This document shows, in pieces, positions 30,072-40,139 of a DNA stretch of 64,000 nucleotides (the stretch's first letter is position 1; each line of letters opens with the position of its first letter). Below the pieces are notes generated by a model. The model made no database searches. It was not told the origin of the DNA and saw only the letters and a list, made by a program, of their open reading frames with translations. Position numbers and translations under genes: made by a program. The DNA is taken from contig JAIXOQ010000027.1 in the NCBI GenBank assembly GCA_027486675.1, positions 26,744-90,743 on the forward strand, given 5' to 3'. Origin of the DNA: Pseudomonadota bacterium. Lineage in GTDB: Bacteria > Bdellovibrionota > UBA1018 > CAIMNF01.

Positions 30072-30572
30072 GTGAACGCCGGTGCTTCCAAAACTCCAAG
30101 TGTCAAAACTTTAAGCGTTGGGTCAAAAGCTCCGGCGTTTTCCGTTCTGACGGATCAAGGAACCACCATCCGTTCCTCAGATTTGCTGGGGAAATCCTTT
30201 GTTCTTTATTTCTATCCAAAAGACAACACACCCGGCTGCACGACAGAGTCCTGTGACTTCCGCGATCAGTACCAGGAGTTTCGTAAAGCAGGGATTGAAA
30301 TCTACGGGGTGTCTAAGGATTCTGTGAAGAGCCACGTAGGGTTTCGCTCCAAGTTCACGCTCCCTTTCACATTGCTTTCAGATGAAGACGGAAAGATGTG
30401 TGAGGCCTATGGAGTTTGGAAGGAAAAATCAAACTACGGCAAGACCTACATGGGCATCGAGCGGACCACAGTCGTTGTCGGTTCGGACGGGAAGATCCGA
30501 AAGATTTATCCGAAGGTTTCTGTCACAGGTCATGTCGCCGCAATCCTGAAGGACCTCGACATTCATGAATAG
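30072..30572 (+). CDS. bcp: Peroxiredoxin, Bcp/PrxQ type
   Basis: [40 protein letters not shown] start in the supplied ORF. Confidence 0.92.
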   Translation: MNAGASKTPSVKTLSVGSKAPAFSVLTDQGTTIRSSDLLGKSFVLYFYPKDNTPGCTTESCDFRDQYQEFRKAGIEIYGVSKDSVKSHVGFRSKFTLPFTLLSDEDGKMCEAYGVWKEKSNYGKTYMGIERTTVVVGSDGKIRKIYPKVSVTGHVAAILKDLDIHE

Positions 30573-31062
30573 TCACGAACTCACGTCCCTTAGATTTAAA
30601 GAAGTTCGCACGGTCTTAGTCGTACTTTCTTCTAAGTCTATGGAGTTTGATACCGAGTCGCTGAGGTATCAGGTCCGTTTGGCGTATCCAGAAGCTGCGG
30701 TTTTTTTTACGACGGTTTCTGGATTAAGTCTCGGAGTGGAAGCCCCGTCTCGGGTGGATTTAACGATCGACTTCACCCAGCCCGGAGCACGCCAAAGCCT
30801 TCTGTTTGCTTCCTCAATTCGGGGACGGTCCCGCTACTGTGTTGGGCGGCAAGCGGGTTGGTTTTATCGGAAGTGGCGTTACGACCGCATTCTCAATGAA
30901 AAGAACGCTCCTGGCTTGGCCCAGGAATACCACACGCGAGAGCGTGAGGTGCAGCGTCGGGTTTTGCAGCTTTGTGGTGTCTTTGTGGAGCACCAAGGGC
31001 AGCTTGGGGATGATCTGGGCAAGACAATTGCCAGGACTCTTCCTCCTTTAGCCAGGGTATAG
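30565..31062 (+). CDS. Hypothetical protein
   Basis: ORF overlapping the bcp end and directly upstream of ccsB; no recognised domain. Confidence 0.5.
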   Translation: MNSHELTSLRFKEVRTVLVVLSSKSMEFDTESLRYQVRLAYPEAAVFFTTVSGLSLGVEAPSRVDLTIDFTQPGARQSLLFASSIRGRSRYCVGRQAGWFYRKWRYDRILNEKNAPGLAQEYHTREREVQRRVLQLCGVFVEHQGQLGDDLGKTIARTLPPLARV

Positions 31063-31069
31063 TTAGAGA

Positions 31070-32494
31070 ATGTTTTCCTCTGCAATGCTGCGGATCTGGC
31101 GCATTCTGATTTCCCTAAAACTTGCGGTTACGGTGATTGCGACTCTGGCTTTGGCTCTCGCAGTTGCCACCTTTGTGGAATCGAGCGAAGGCACCAAGGC
31201 TGCACAGTATTACATCTACCGTGCTCTATGGTTCTATGCGCTTCTTACCTTGCTTGGAGTGAACATCCTTGCGGTTGCTCTGAGTCGTTTGCCTTGGAGA
31301 GCTCGCCATATTCCTTTTCTTCTGGCGCATGCAGGCATTCTGATGCTTTTGATCGGATCGTATTTGACCTACACACGTGGTTTAGATGGGATGATGCGCA
31401 TCGATGAGGGTGACACTCAGAGCGCAATCGAACTTGAGGATCATTATTTGGTGTTTGAACGGAACGGATCTGTTGAGACGGTCTCGATCCCTTGGGTCCC
31501 TTCAGCAAATCATTTTCGGCCATCTCTGTATGAGAAATATGGAATCCGATCTGTAAGCTACATTCCGTGGTCTGAATCCAAGGTGGAATTCGTTGCCGAT
31601 GATCAAAATGCTGAACCCGCCGCAGTGCAGTTGAAAGTGCAGGGACCCGCATTCATGGGGTCGGTGCCGGATTTGTGGCTTTGGGGGGGCGATCCTGCTT
31701 GGTCGACCTTAAGTATGGGCCCAGCACGTTTTTCGATTGTGACGGATCCCTCACGGCTATCGACTCCTGCCGCAGTCGGTGAGGCGCATCTCATTGTCGC
31801 AGTCTTGCCGAATGGAAAACTTCGATTTCGCGCAGTTTCGCCAAGAGGCGAAGTGAAGACGGGTGAAGTGGCTGTCACAGGACTGATCGATCCGGGATGG
31901 AAGATGCCGATCCGAATCGCGGTGAAGAAGCTACTCCCACACGCAAAAAATCTTTCTCGTCTGATCGATGCGCGTGTGAGGCCGATGGGGAGTAGTGTTC
32001 AACCTGCCATTGAGATCGCAAGCTTAGCTGATGGAAAGCGGCGCCATTGGCTTTCTTTAGGGGATCGGATTCCACTTTCAGGTCCAAGTGGCGAGCAAGT
32101 CACAGTCGGATTTTTCCCGCGCAGGGTGATTCTCCCGTTCGGTCTACGGCTGGAAAAGTTTGAACTCAAAGTCTATCCCGGCACACAAAATCCTGCCGCG
32201 TATCAAAGTTTGGTGACGATCATGGATAGAGTCCCTAATGCTGCAGAGGATATGTCGAAGAATGAACGGCTGATCTCAATGAATGAGCCGCTGACCCAAG
32301 GCGGTTACACGTTTTATCAGGCAAGCTATATCCCCGGTCAGCCGCGCCCAACAACGACGATCCTCTCGGTCAATGCAGACCCGGGCCGAGTCCTGAAGTA
32401 CTTAGGCTCTCTGCTCATCGTTCTTGGAAGCATTACCTTGTACGCGATTAAAAGTTTTGGAAAACGTCCGAAAGAAAAGGTCAAAACCGCATGA
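31070..32494 (+). CDS. ccsB: ResB-like cytochrome c biogenesis protein
   Basis: ISLKLAVTVIATLALALAVATFVES, LPWRARHIPFLLAHAGILMLLIG, PLTQGGYTFYQASY. Confidence 0.88.
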   Translation: MFSSAMLRIWRILISLKLAVTVIATLALALAVATFVESSEGTKAAQYYIYRALWFYALLTLLGVNILAVALSRLPWRARHIPFLLAHAGILMLLIGSYLTYTRGLDGMMRIDEGDTQSAIELEDHYLVFERNGSVETVSIPWVPSANHFRPSLYEKYGIRSVSYIPWSESKVEFVADDQNAEPAAVQLKVQGPAFMGSVPDLWLWGGDPAWSTLSMGPARFSIVTDPSRLSTPAAVGEAHLIVAVLPNGKLRFRAVSPRGEVKTGEVAVTGLIDPGWKMPIRIAVKKLLPHAKNLSRLIDARVRPMGSSVQPAIEIASLADGKRRHWLSLGDRIPLSGPSGEQVTVGFFPRRVILPFGLRLEKFELKVYPGTQNPAAYQSLVTIMDRVPNAAEDMSKNERLISMNEPLTQGGYTFYQASYIPGQPRPTTTILSVNADPGRVLKYLGSLLIVLGSITLYAIKSFGKRPKEKVKTA

Positions 32495-34146
32495 TTATTG
32501 CCGCAATGATAAGCGCTACCGTCGCATTCGCTACTGCCCCGACACCGCAGTCTGGTTTTTCTTTTAGAGAGGCTAGGCTCATTCCCGTGCAGTCGGGTGG
32601 GAGAGTAAAGCCTTTAGATGAATTCGCGCGTGAAGTGACACTTGGTATTTTTGGTAAGCGAATAGTGTCGAGCTGGGAGCCGACAGAACTGCTGATTTCT
32701 TTGATGTTAGACAGCCAGTCTTGGGTCGCAGAGCCGATCATTAAGATCCGTCGGGATGATGTTAGAAAGCAGCTTCTCCTTCCGCTCGATCGTACAGATT
32801 TTAGTGTGCAAGAACTGATGCAGAACCCAGCGTTCCTGCAGTATGGCGAGGCTCAAGCTCTAGGTGTTGAGCAAGTGGACTCCTTAGGCGTCAATTCGGT
32901 TTCGAAATCAGATCCACGCGCCGACGAAGTAAAACGAACGCTCCAGAAAGTGCAGACCTTTCGTGGCCTCGTCACGGGGGATATTCTACTCTTGCAGCCG
33001 AAGCCGGTGCCTGAATCTTGGGGTTCCTTAGCGAGTGGCATCAAAGAATTTAATCCGCTCACAGACCGATTTAGCCGTTTGTTAAAAAGCTATCTGGATC
33101 GAAAGCCTGAGGAGTTCCTGTTGGCTTCCAGGGAGATGCGAGTTGCATCCCTGGCTGAAATGAAAGCGACCGAGAACGATCAGCGTTTGCTTCAAGGTGA
33201 AGTGATTTACAATCAGGTACGGCCATTTTTACAGGCGATGATTCTCTATTTATTGGCCTCATTGGCTTGGATGCTGAGTCGCAAACGGGAAGTCGGACTG
33301 AAGAAGAACTATCAAGACGTAGCGAGGATGGTCGCAAAGTCACTCACTTTTGTAGCATTTTTCCTCCACGGCACCGGCTTTGCTTTGCGGTGTTATATTT
33401 CTGGTCGCCCTCCAGTCTCGAACATGTATGAGTCAGTGATCTGGGTCAGTTTTGGCGTGTTGTTCTTTTCTTTCCTTTTGTACCGAAAATTTGGCACGAC
33501 CCTGATCCTAACCACCGGCACAATGTTAGGTGGCCTGACTTTGTTTGCAGCTGACTCTGCGCCTGTGATCTTAGATCCGACCATACATCCTTTGGTGCCA
33601 GTCTTAAGAAGCAACTATTGGCTCACGATCCACGTGCTGACCATCACGCTGAGCTATGCGGCATTCATGCTTGCGATGGGGATTTCAAACATCACGCTTT
33701 GGAAATTCTTAAAACCTTCGTCCACTGCACGTGAACAAATGATCCAGCAGCTCAACCAGTTTTCTTATCGGGCGCTCCAGTTTGGAACGGTCCTGCTTGC
33801 TGCCGGAACCATTTTAGGCGGCGTGTGGGCAGATGAATCTTGGGGTAGGTTTTGGGGCTGGGATCCAAAAGAAGTCTGGGCATTGATTGCACTCCTTGCT
33901 TACATGGCGATGCTTCACGCAAGGTTTTCAGGCTTAGTCGGGAAGTTCGGTTTTCCACTCTGGACAGTGCTTTGTTTTTCAACTGTGGTTATGGCCTGGT
34001 ATGGCGTGAATTTCATCTTAGGCGTGGGGCTCCATTCCTATGGGTTTTCCTCAGGCGGCCAAGGGGTGATGGCGACTTTCCTGGCCTTGCAATTTGGTTT
34101 TTGTGGCTATGTCGCGTGGCGTGTGCGTGTAGCCAAACAGAAGTAA
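32491..34146 (+). CDS. ccsA: Cytochrome c assembly protein CcsA/ResC
   Basis: GRPPVSNMYESVIWVSFG, WADESWGRFWGWDPKEVWALIALLAYMAMLHAR. Confidence 0.92.
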   Translation: MIIAAMISATVAFATAPTPQSGFSFREARLIPVQSGGRVKPLDEFAREVTLGIFGKRIVSSWEPTELLISLMLDSQSWVAEPIIKIRRDDVRKQLLLPLDRTDFSVQELMQNPAFLQYGEAQALGVEQVDSLGVNSVSKSDPRADEVKRTLQKVQTFRGLVTGDILLLQPKPVPESWGSLASGIKEFNPLTDRFSRLLKSYLDRKPEEFLLASREMRVASLAEMKATENDQRLLQGEVIYNQVRPFLQAMILYLLASLAWMLSRKREVGLKKNYQDVARMVAKSLTFVAFFLHGTGFALRCYISGRPPVSNMYESVIWVSFGVLFFSFLLYRKFGTTLILTTGTMLGGLTLFAADSAPVILDPTIHPLVPVLRSNYWLTIHVLTITLSYAAFMLAMGISNITLWKFLKPSSTAREQMIQQLNQFSYRALQFGTVLLAAGTILGGVWADESWGRFWGWDPKEVWALIALLAYMAMLHARFSGLVGKFGFPLWTVLCFSTVVMAWYGVNFILGVGLHSYGFSSGGQGVMATFLALQFGFCGYVAWRVRVAKQK

Positions 34147-34152
34147 GACCAG

Positions 34153-35118
34153 ATGACCCTGCTTACGCGGCTGGAGTTTGATCAAGCGCTCTTTCAGATC
34201 CCATCCTCTACAAGGATTCAAAAGGATCTCAGTCTGAGCCGCATGAATACCTGGCGCACGGGTGGGCCTGCCTGGGCAGTTGCGGAACCAAAGACGGAAA
34301 ATGAATTGCATCAGCTTCTGACCATTGCCAAGCAAACAAAGATGCCCGTGGCAGTTTTAGGTTGGGGCTCAAATGTTTGGATTCCTGACGAGGGCTTCCC
34401 AGGACTGGTGATTCGGACAAAGTCGTTTGAGATCGAGACTCAGTGGCAAGGCCATAAACTTATCGCGGGATCAGGCGTTGGTTCGACTCGCCTGATCCGC
34501 GAAGCATCGGATCGGGGTATGCAGGGTTTCGAATGCATTGTCGGTGTGCCAGGGTCCTTAGGCGGAATGGTCATGATGAATGCTGGTACACACTTAGGTG
34601 AGATCGGAGCACTGGTGCAGGAAGTGCGGGTCTTAGATTTCAGTGGGGGTTCTGTTTCAGCGCGCACATTGACTCCACAAAAGCAGGATTGGTATTACCG
34701 CGGCAATACCTTCCTGAGTCCAAGTTGTATTGTGACGCAGGCTAAGCTTGAGCTTTCCCAAGGTGATCCGGAAGTGATCCGTGCAAATCTTAAAGATCTG
34801 CTAGAACGCAGGAAAAAGACGCAGCCGATTGATGCGCCATCGTGTGGGAGTACCTATAGAAATCCAGAAGGTACGGAACAGAAGGCGTGGCAGCTCATCG
34901 ATGGTGCCGGGCTTAGGGGCTACAGAGTCGGTGGTGCCCAGGTTTCGGAAAAACATTCGAATTTTTTGATCAACACAGGTGAAGCGACATCAAGGGACCT
35001 TTTGGCGCTGATGCAACACATCGAGGCTCAGGTGGATCTTAAGTTTGGTATCAAGCTGGTCAGAGAAGTGAGACCTCTGAGGACTGTCCTCCCTGTGGTA
35101 GGTTCCCAAGTATGGTGA
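34153..35118 (+). CDS. murB: UDP-N-acetylmuramate dehydrogenase
   Basis: MNTWRTGGPAWAVAEP, LGWGSNVWIPDEGFPGLVI, GVPGSLGGMVMMNAG, CGSTYRNPEG. Confidence 0.94.
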   Translation: MTLLTRLEFDQALFQIPSSTRIQKDLSLSRMNTWRTGGPAWAVAEPKTENELHQLLTIAKQTKMPVAVLGWGSNVWIPDEGFPGLVIRTKSFEIETQWQGHKLIAGSGVGSTRLIREASDRGMQGFECIVGVPGSLGGMVMMNAGTHLGEIGALVQEVRVLDFSGGSVSARTLTPQKQDWYYRGNTFLSPSCIVTQAKLELSQGDPEVIRANLKDLLERRKKTQPIDAPSCGSTYRNPEGTEQKAWQLIDGAGLRGYRVGGAQVSEKHSNFLINTGEATSRDLLALMQHIEAQVDLKFGIKLVREVRPLRTVLPVVGSQVW

Positions 35119-35957
35119 TCTTTTTTGCTCTTCAGGCATTGGCTGCGTCCTACTACGTGGAACCCGCAACAGGAGTGGGCACCGATCAAAATCAGCTCCA
35201 AGTTGCAACTGAGCTTGTCAAGAATGCAGTCACCACGACGTCTGGGGCCACGCTTGCGAGCGAATCGAGCCAGGCCGAGTTTTCACTGCGCCCGAAACTT
35301 TTGCGCTTTGGCTCGAGCAACTTACTCAGTGTTCAGAAGTTAAAGGGCCAGCAAGTGATTCATTCGGCGCAGCTGAAGATCACCCGCACGGATGAGCTCG
35401 ATCAAGTGGTGATCCGGACGGTACGGGCTGCGATCGAAGAAGACACGGCAGAGGCTGCGCCCCGTGTTCAGGAGGTCACCAGAAATGAAACACGGTCACC
35501 AAACAAAGTAGGAGCACGCACTTTTGCAGGGGTGGGTCTTGGCCCAACTTGGTTAAACGCAGTCAATGCACCGAGCTCGGCACTTTCTTTCACGGCATTT
35601 TATGGATGGGACATACAGCCTCTGATTTCGCTCCGTTTATTGTGGGATCGCTCTTTTGTTTCAGGGGCTGGAAATGACGCAAGTTTTGATCTGCTTGCGA
35701 TCGGCATGCAGTACTTTTTCAGTGACCGTGATATTGCGCCTTTTGCCATGGCGTCTTTTGGCTACGCGTTTGTAGAGCGCCAGGGCTCTGATCCAGGCAC
35801 GCTTTCTAACTTTGGCGGTAGTATCGGTGGGGGAGTACGTTTTTTCCGTACTTCGAAAGTCAACGTGGAGGTTGGTTTACATTATCTGTTGATCGCAGAT
35901 GCCTTTCCTGCTGGCACTCCGAATGGACTTGCCGCTCGTGTGGCGTTATTGTTCTAA
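35112..35957 (+). CDS. Probable outer-membrane beta-barrel protein
   Basis: C-terminal alternating strand pattern ending VALLF; overlaps murB end. Confidence 0.5.
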   Translation: MVIFFALQALAASYYVEPATGVGTDQNQLQVATELVKNAVTTTSGATLASESSQAEFSLRPKLLRFGSSNLLSVQKLKGQQVIHSAQLKITRTDELDQVVIRTVRAAIEEDTAEAAPRVQEVTRNETRSPNKVGARTFAGVGLGPTWLNAVNAPSSALSFTAFYGWDIQPLISLRLLWDRSFVSGAGNDASFDLLAIGMQYFFSDRDIAPFAMASFGYAFVERQGSDPGTLSNFGGSIGGGVRFFRTSKVNVEVGLHYLLIADAFPAGTPNGLAARVALLF

Positions 35958-35980
35958 GCTCTCAAGAGGTTTAGGTTTCA

Positions 35981-36748
35981 ATGACGCGGTTCAAAGTTTT
36001 AGTTCTTCTTTTCACGCTCACGCAGGGGCTTCAAGTTTTCGCACATCCAGGCACTCATAAGCGTGCGGTGCAGTTAACGAAGGCAGGGGTGTATAAAATC
36101 TGCGTTGAAGGTGTCGCGCAGATGGATTCTCTGTGGCTGGATGCGTTTCAAGACGATCAGCAGACTGTGCGCCACAATCAGATTGCACTTCAGATCGAAA
36201 ATGCTGATCAAGAGTTTGTTCCGTACACGCGGGCTGTTCGTGCTCTTCCAGGAGGTGTGGCTTGTGCGGAACGTGGTAGGGGAGATTTCTTAGTGAGAGA
36301 TTTTTTAAACACGCCTTTGGGTTTAAGTATCATGCGTTATCCCATGGAGGAAGATGTTGCTTTCGGGGGCGCGAAGCATGAGAGTCCTGCATTTTTAGGA
36401 TTCCCCTACGTTCAGCTTGCCTTTGCTCCGAAAATAGTGCGTGTCCTGGAGCAGGACTATTTGTTTCCAGATGATCTGGGGAGTTTTACTTTGGTTGAGC
36501 CAGGGATGCAGCAGGAAATGGAAGTGTATACAGCGGAGTGCTTCGGATCTCAGAAGCGTCCAACCCCGACCCAGCGTATTTTCCATCAAGAGTATCCGCT
36601 CACCGGACTGGCAGGCAGCTTAGCCCGTGTGACGGTGTCCTGGGAGTTCGAGTTCACTTGCACAGAGCATCGCGCGGATCGTGTGCTTCGTGAAGTGCGA
36701 TGCTCCCCGAATCATTTGTGCGGGGTGGAGAGTTTGCCTGCGGAGTAA
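35981..36748 (+). CDS. Secreted protein of unknown function
   Basis: ORF with signal peptide. Confidence 0.5.
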   Translation: MTRFKVLVLLFTLTQGLQVFAHPGTHKRAVQLTKAGVYKICVEGVAQMDSLWLDAFQDDQQTVRHNQIALQIENADQEFVPYTRAVRALPGGVACAERGRGDFLVRDFLNTPLGLSIMRYPMEEDVAFGGAKHESPAFLGFPYVQLAFAPKIVRVLEQDYLFPDDLGSFTLVEPGMQQEMEVYTAECFGSQKRPTPTQRIFHQEYPLTGLAGSLARVTVSWEFEFTCTEHRADRVLREVRCSPNHLCGVESLPAE

Positions 36749-36923
36749 TTGTTGTTTTGCCCTTCAAGGAGCTGAGATGCTCTGTTAGAGCGGGTCAACT
36801 TTCGGGCGGCGAGCATAAAGACAATGCTTAGCATTTATAAAGAGGGACCTTGGGATCGAGCCCGTTTCCTCAGCCTGTGTGTCTAGCTTCTGATTGCTTC
36901 TAAGAGGTAAGTCCTCATGAATC

Positions 36924-36953
36924 TTGACAAAAAAGATCAGGCCCCTCTAATCT
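36924..36953 (+). promoter_or_regulatory. Putative sigma70-type promoter, near-leaderless
   Basis: TTGACA 36924-36929, TAATCT 36948-36953 (18-nt spacer), ATG at 36964. Confidence 0.45.
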
Positions 36954-36963
36954 CACCCACCAT

Positions 36964-38319
36964 ATGAGGTTTCCTCTTGTTTTCGGCTTGTTGGCGCTCG
37001 CTTTTCCCGCATGGGCAGGCGAGAAGAACTCCGACAAATATCTAGACCGATTCCTCGATCCTAGTGACTGCTTAGGGTACGCGGATCTGCAGGAGCGTGC
37101 CTTTGGATTCGAAAATCCAATCTTCTTGCGACTCAATGGGATTGACCTGTTAAAAGCGACTCGCTTTTTTGATGACATCATCGGGCGCGAACGCAGAGGC
37201 GAACCGCTATCGAAAGAAGATTACTATTTTCACCGTGAGCGTGGACAGACCTCCATCTCCTTTCATGTTCAGGCGCAAGATCTGTCAATAGAGAGACTGA
37301 AGTTCCACCACGAGTTCGACGCCGTAGATCATGTCCTAGGATCCTACTCTGCGATCAGTGACATCGAATTTAAAATAAAGGAACGGTCTAAAGATCCTGG
37401 CAGCACAGTGCCGCAGGATGAGGACATGTGGTCTCTGGGCAATTTCCTCGGACAAATACAAGCGTTCGCACTCAGGCCTAAAAACATTCTTCTCGTGAAA
37501 CGATGGCAAGATACTAGTGCGAGTGGTAAGGATGAGGCTTTCCAAACCAAGGAGTTAAAAGAAATTGATCTCCTTTCACTTTTAGAAGAGGACTCGGAAA
37601 GCCACGCCGAGTTACTTGCAAAAATTCTCCATCCTGTCATAGATCCCGGAGTCAGGTTCATCACAGCCCCAAAGACCATAAAAAAATCAGTGAGTTCGAA
37701 CCCTAAAGAGATTCGCTTTTCGAGTAAAAACGGTCTTTTTGAGATTGTTTACACTTTTGGGGCAAATGGTGGGCTGGATCGTTTTAAGGCGGAGATTGCT
37801 CCTGAAAATATGCGGCAGTCCATCGAGGTCAAATTTGATGCTCTCGATATTGAGAAGGCTTTAGCGCGCGAGGCTGATCTCCGTCAGTTATCAGCTGCGA
37901 AAGATTTGGCAATCGAAGATGCGAAACAAGGTAAAAAATCTCAGGAAGAAAGATGGGCGAACGGAACGTACAGAGAAGAACGAAAAGACTTTGGAGATTT
38001 CGACGCTCAGGTGACGACCTTCACACTTGACCCAAAACTTCAAAGTGACGAAGCTCAAGTAAAATTTTGGATGATGGATCGCCCGAGGCCGCTCGTCATT
38101 GAAGCGCTTGGTCGCGTGTTCTATGTGACCTACATGAGAGATGGGAAAGTGTATTTGAGAAATGAGGCCAACACGGTGAGCTACTTTGGGAAGTATAGCA
38201 AAGTGAAGATTCCGGTCGGAGGGAGTGATGATCTCGATATGCTCGATGTTGAGTTAAATCTACGCGATGGGATGGCTGGTGATGTTCAGCCTGGTAGTTC
38301 GATGATTCCTTCCAACTAG
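36964..38319 (+). CDS. Secreted protein of unknown function
   Basis: ORF with signal peptide (MRFPLVFGLLALAFPAWA). Confidence 0.6.
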   Translation: MRFPLVFGLLALAFPAWAGEKNSDKYLDRFLDPSDCLGYADLQERAFGFENPIFLRLNGIDLLKATRFFDDIIGRERRGEPLSKEDYYFHRERGQTSISFHVQAQDLSIERLKFHHEFDAVDHVLGSYSAISDIEFKIKERSKDPGSTVPQDEDMWSLGNFLGQIQAFALRPKNILLVKRWQDTSASGKDEAFQTKELKEIDLLSLLEEDSESHAELLAKILHPVIDPGVRFITAPKTIKKSVSSNPKEIRFSSKNGLFEIVYTFGANGGLDRFKAEIAPENMRQSIEVKFDALDIEKALAREADLRQLSAAKDLAIEDAKQGKKSQEERWANGTYREERKDFGDFDAQVTTFTLDPKLQSDEAQVKFWMMDRPRPLVIEALGRVFYVTYMRDGKVYLRNEANTVSYFGKYSKVKIPVGGSDDLDMLDVELNLRDGMAGDVQPGSSMIPSN

Positions 38320-38420
38320 TTGATTAGAAAGCGGCCATGTCGGATTCACCGAAAGACACGGGCATTTTCGTAGCTCGAAAAATTATTGTCAGACTGCAGT
38401 CCTAATCTGCTGATTCGTTT

Positions 38421-38642
38421 CTAAAGTCGATGCTTTTTATCGCGTAAGGGGTAGCCTTGTTCCTCCTGCGAATTGATCTTACTTAGGCTCCTTTGCAAAC
38501 TCTTAAGCGTGGGCACAGGAATGAGGTAAGCGATCTTTCCTTTGGCCACGACTTCAATTTCTTGTCCTGCAGACAGGCCAAGCGACTCCCTGATTTTAAG
38601 CGGAATAACGACCTGAAACTTGGATGAAATTTTGATTGCCAC
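38421..38642 (-). CDS. AbrB/MazE-type antitoxin-like DNA-binding protein
   Basis: MAIKISSKFQVVIPLKIRESLGLSAGQEIEVVAKGKIAYLIPVP swapped-hairpin AbrB motif. Confidence 0.82.
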   Translation of the reverse strand: MAIKISSKFQVVIPLKIRESLGLSAGQEIEVVAKGKIAYLIPVPTLKSLQRSLSKINSQEEQGYPLRDKKHRL

Positions 38643-38721
38643 AGAATCTCCTGTGCTTAGGTTAAACTAGTTTCCCATCGATAAAGAGTTCGTTCGGCAG
38701 TGTGATTATGGCTATGCGATC

Positions 38722-39780
38722 TCAGCTGGATTGACCTTTCCCGACTGGCCGCGCTAATCCCAACTGCAATGCCGCTCTTAGGTTATGCGTCTGACACAAG
38801 TGGCGGAGGTTATTGAGTTCTGTTTTGCCTCCGTGTGCAAGTGGAGAGATGTGGTCTACCTGTAAATGCGCCCGCGACGGACAGCGAGTTTTTGTGATCG
38901 GCGATACATTTTCGCACTGGCCCTTTGATCGGGCATGAATCTGGCGTTTGAAGAGGAGCGGGATGAAGCGGGAACTCGTATGAGATTCCGCGCCAGGAGA
39001 AATTCCGGCCAGCCAGGTTTTTGAGGATGGGGTTCGTGTTTTTGGCGCAGAATGATCTGGCTTGGACTCCGGAGTATCTGAGGGTTTGGTGTCTGATTTA
39101 GGTTCCGAAAATTTTGAGTCCGTCTTCCCTAAAGCCCTTTCCTTTTTGTTGACCAGGATCTTTAACGCTTCAGTGAAAAGATCCGCAGTGGACTCGGTCC
39201 TCACCAGTTCACGCGCGCGGGTGAGTAAGTTCATCCCTTCTTCATCTAAGAAAAATTTAACCTCCGTATGGGTTGGGGTCACAGTCCTGGAGGATTCTTT
39301 GAGTCGGGGTTGCTCTGGTGCTGATGACTTTGACAGCAAGATCTTCTCGGTCTCTCTTTTTGATTTCCCTGCGATCGCAGTCAGGAGGTCGTCCTGCTGG
39401 CTTGGGCTAAGATCATTCCCGATTGATTTTTCTTCTTTTAAGAATCTCTGAACCTGGATCGCTCCAGTGAGTGTCAGAACACCTGATTCAATCAGCTGTT
39501 TCGCTTTTTCATTTTGCCGAGTCAACCGCATCGTAGCGATTCGTTCGTAAGCGGAGGACTCTGAATATCCAAGCTCTTTATGCACATATTCGAAAAGACT
39601 TGGGTAGGACAGGAGTGCATATGCCTTTCGGCGATCTACCTTTTCTAGGTGCGCAACCAGTGTTGCAGTCGCGCGCTGTTCGATGCGGGACAAAGCATAG
39701 GTCGCATGCAATAGTTCTAGATCGTTCAGAGGAAGAGATGCTGAATTTTGACTGATGTAGGCTAGGGTTTGATTCATCAT
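38722..39780 (-). CDS. HNH endonuclease-domain protein with helical N-terminal domain, copy 2
   Basis: Near-identical N-terminal region to 15825-16847; CENVSPITKTRCPSRAHLQVDHISPLAHGGKTELNNLRHLCQTHN. Confidence 0.82.
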   Translation of the reverse strand: MMNQTLAYISQNSASLPLNDLELLHATYALSRIEQRATATLVAHLEKVDRRKAYALLSYPSLFEYVHKELGYSESSAYERIATMRLTRQNEKAKQLIESGVLTLTGAIQVQRFLKEEKSIGNDLSPSQQDDLLTAIAGKSKRETEKILLSKSSAPEQPRLKESSRTVTPTHTEVKFFLDEEGMNLLTRARELVRTESTADLFTEALKILVNKKERALGKTDSKFSEPKSDTKPSDTPESKPDHSAPKTRTPSSKTWLAGISPGAESHTSSRFIPLLFKRQIHARSKGQCENVSPITKTRCPSRAHLQVDHISPLAHGGKTELNNLRHLCQTHNLRAALQLGLARPVGKGQSS

Positions 39781-40042
39781 TTTAGAATCATAACCCCATG
39801 TTTTTGGGGCACTTCGGTGCGCGTGAGACGCCTCAGAAAAGGAAATATGATTTTAAAAGACCGATGAGGTCAGATTGCGTTACCAGTGGCAAATACGTGC
39901 ATGAGGCCGGGTGTTTATTGGCCGATCCCAACTTCAGAAAAGTGTTCGCTCCAAGAGTCGTCAAGTGTGAAAAACAAAATGTGCATTTCCACCCCGAATA
40001 CCGCGGCCGGTCGGACTGCCAATTCTATGGCTTCACCTAGCG

Positions 40043-40057
40043 TGGCATTTTTCTTGC
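40043..40057 (+). promoter_or_regulatory. Putative sigma54-type -24/-12 promoter element
   Basis: TGGCATTTTTCTTGC: GG(40044-40045)-N10-GC(40056-40057), close to TGGCAC-N5-TTGC. Confidence 0.5.
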
Positions 40058-40068
40058 CCCCCCCCCCC
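40057..40068. repeat. C12 homopolymer tract
   Basis: ttcttgccccccccccccgaag. Confidence 0.9.
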
Positions 40069-40139
40069 GAAGTTTTTTAGCATTTCGTGGAGGCCTAAAC
40101 TTCAGGCCAAAAAAAACGCCATGGGGGCCTAAGTCGGGT

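Noticed and set aside
39062-39451. 129-aa plus-strand ORF in HNH copy 2 (also seen antisense to copy 1 at 15976-16338)
   Set aside because: Shadow ORF conserved only because the coding strand is duplicated; no independent start context or domain
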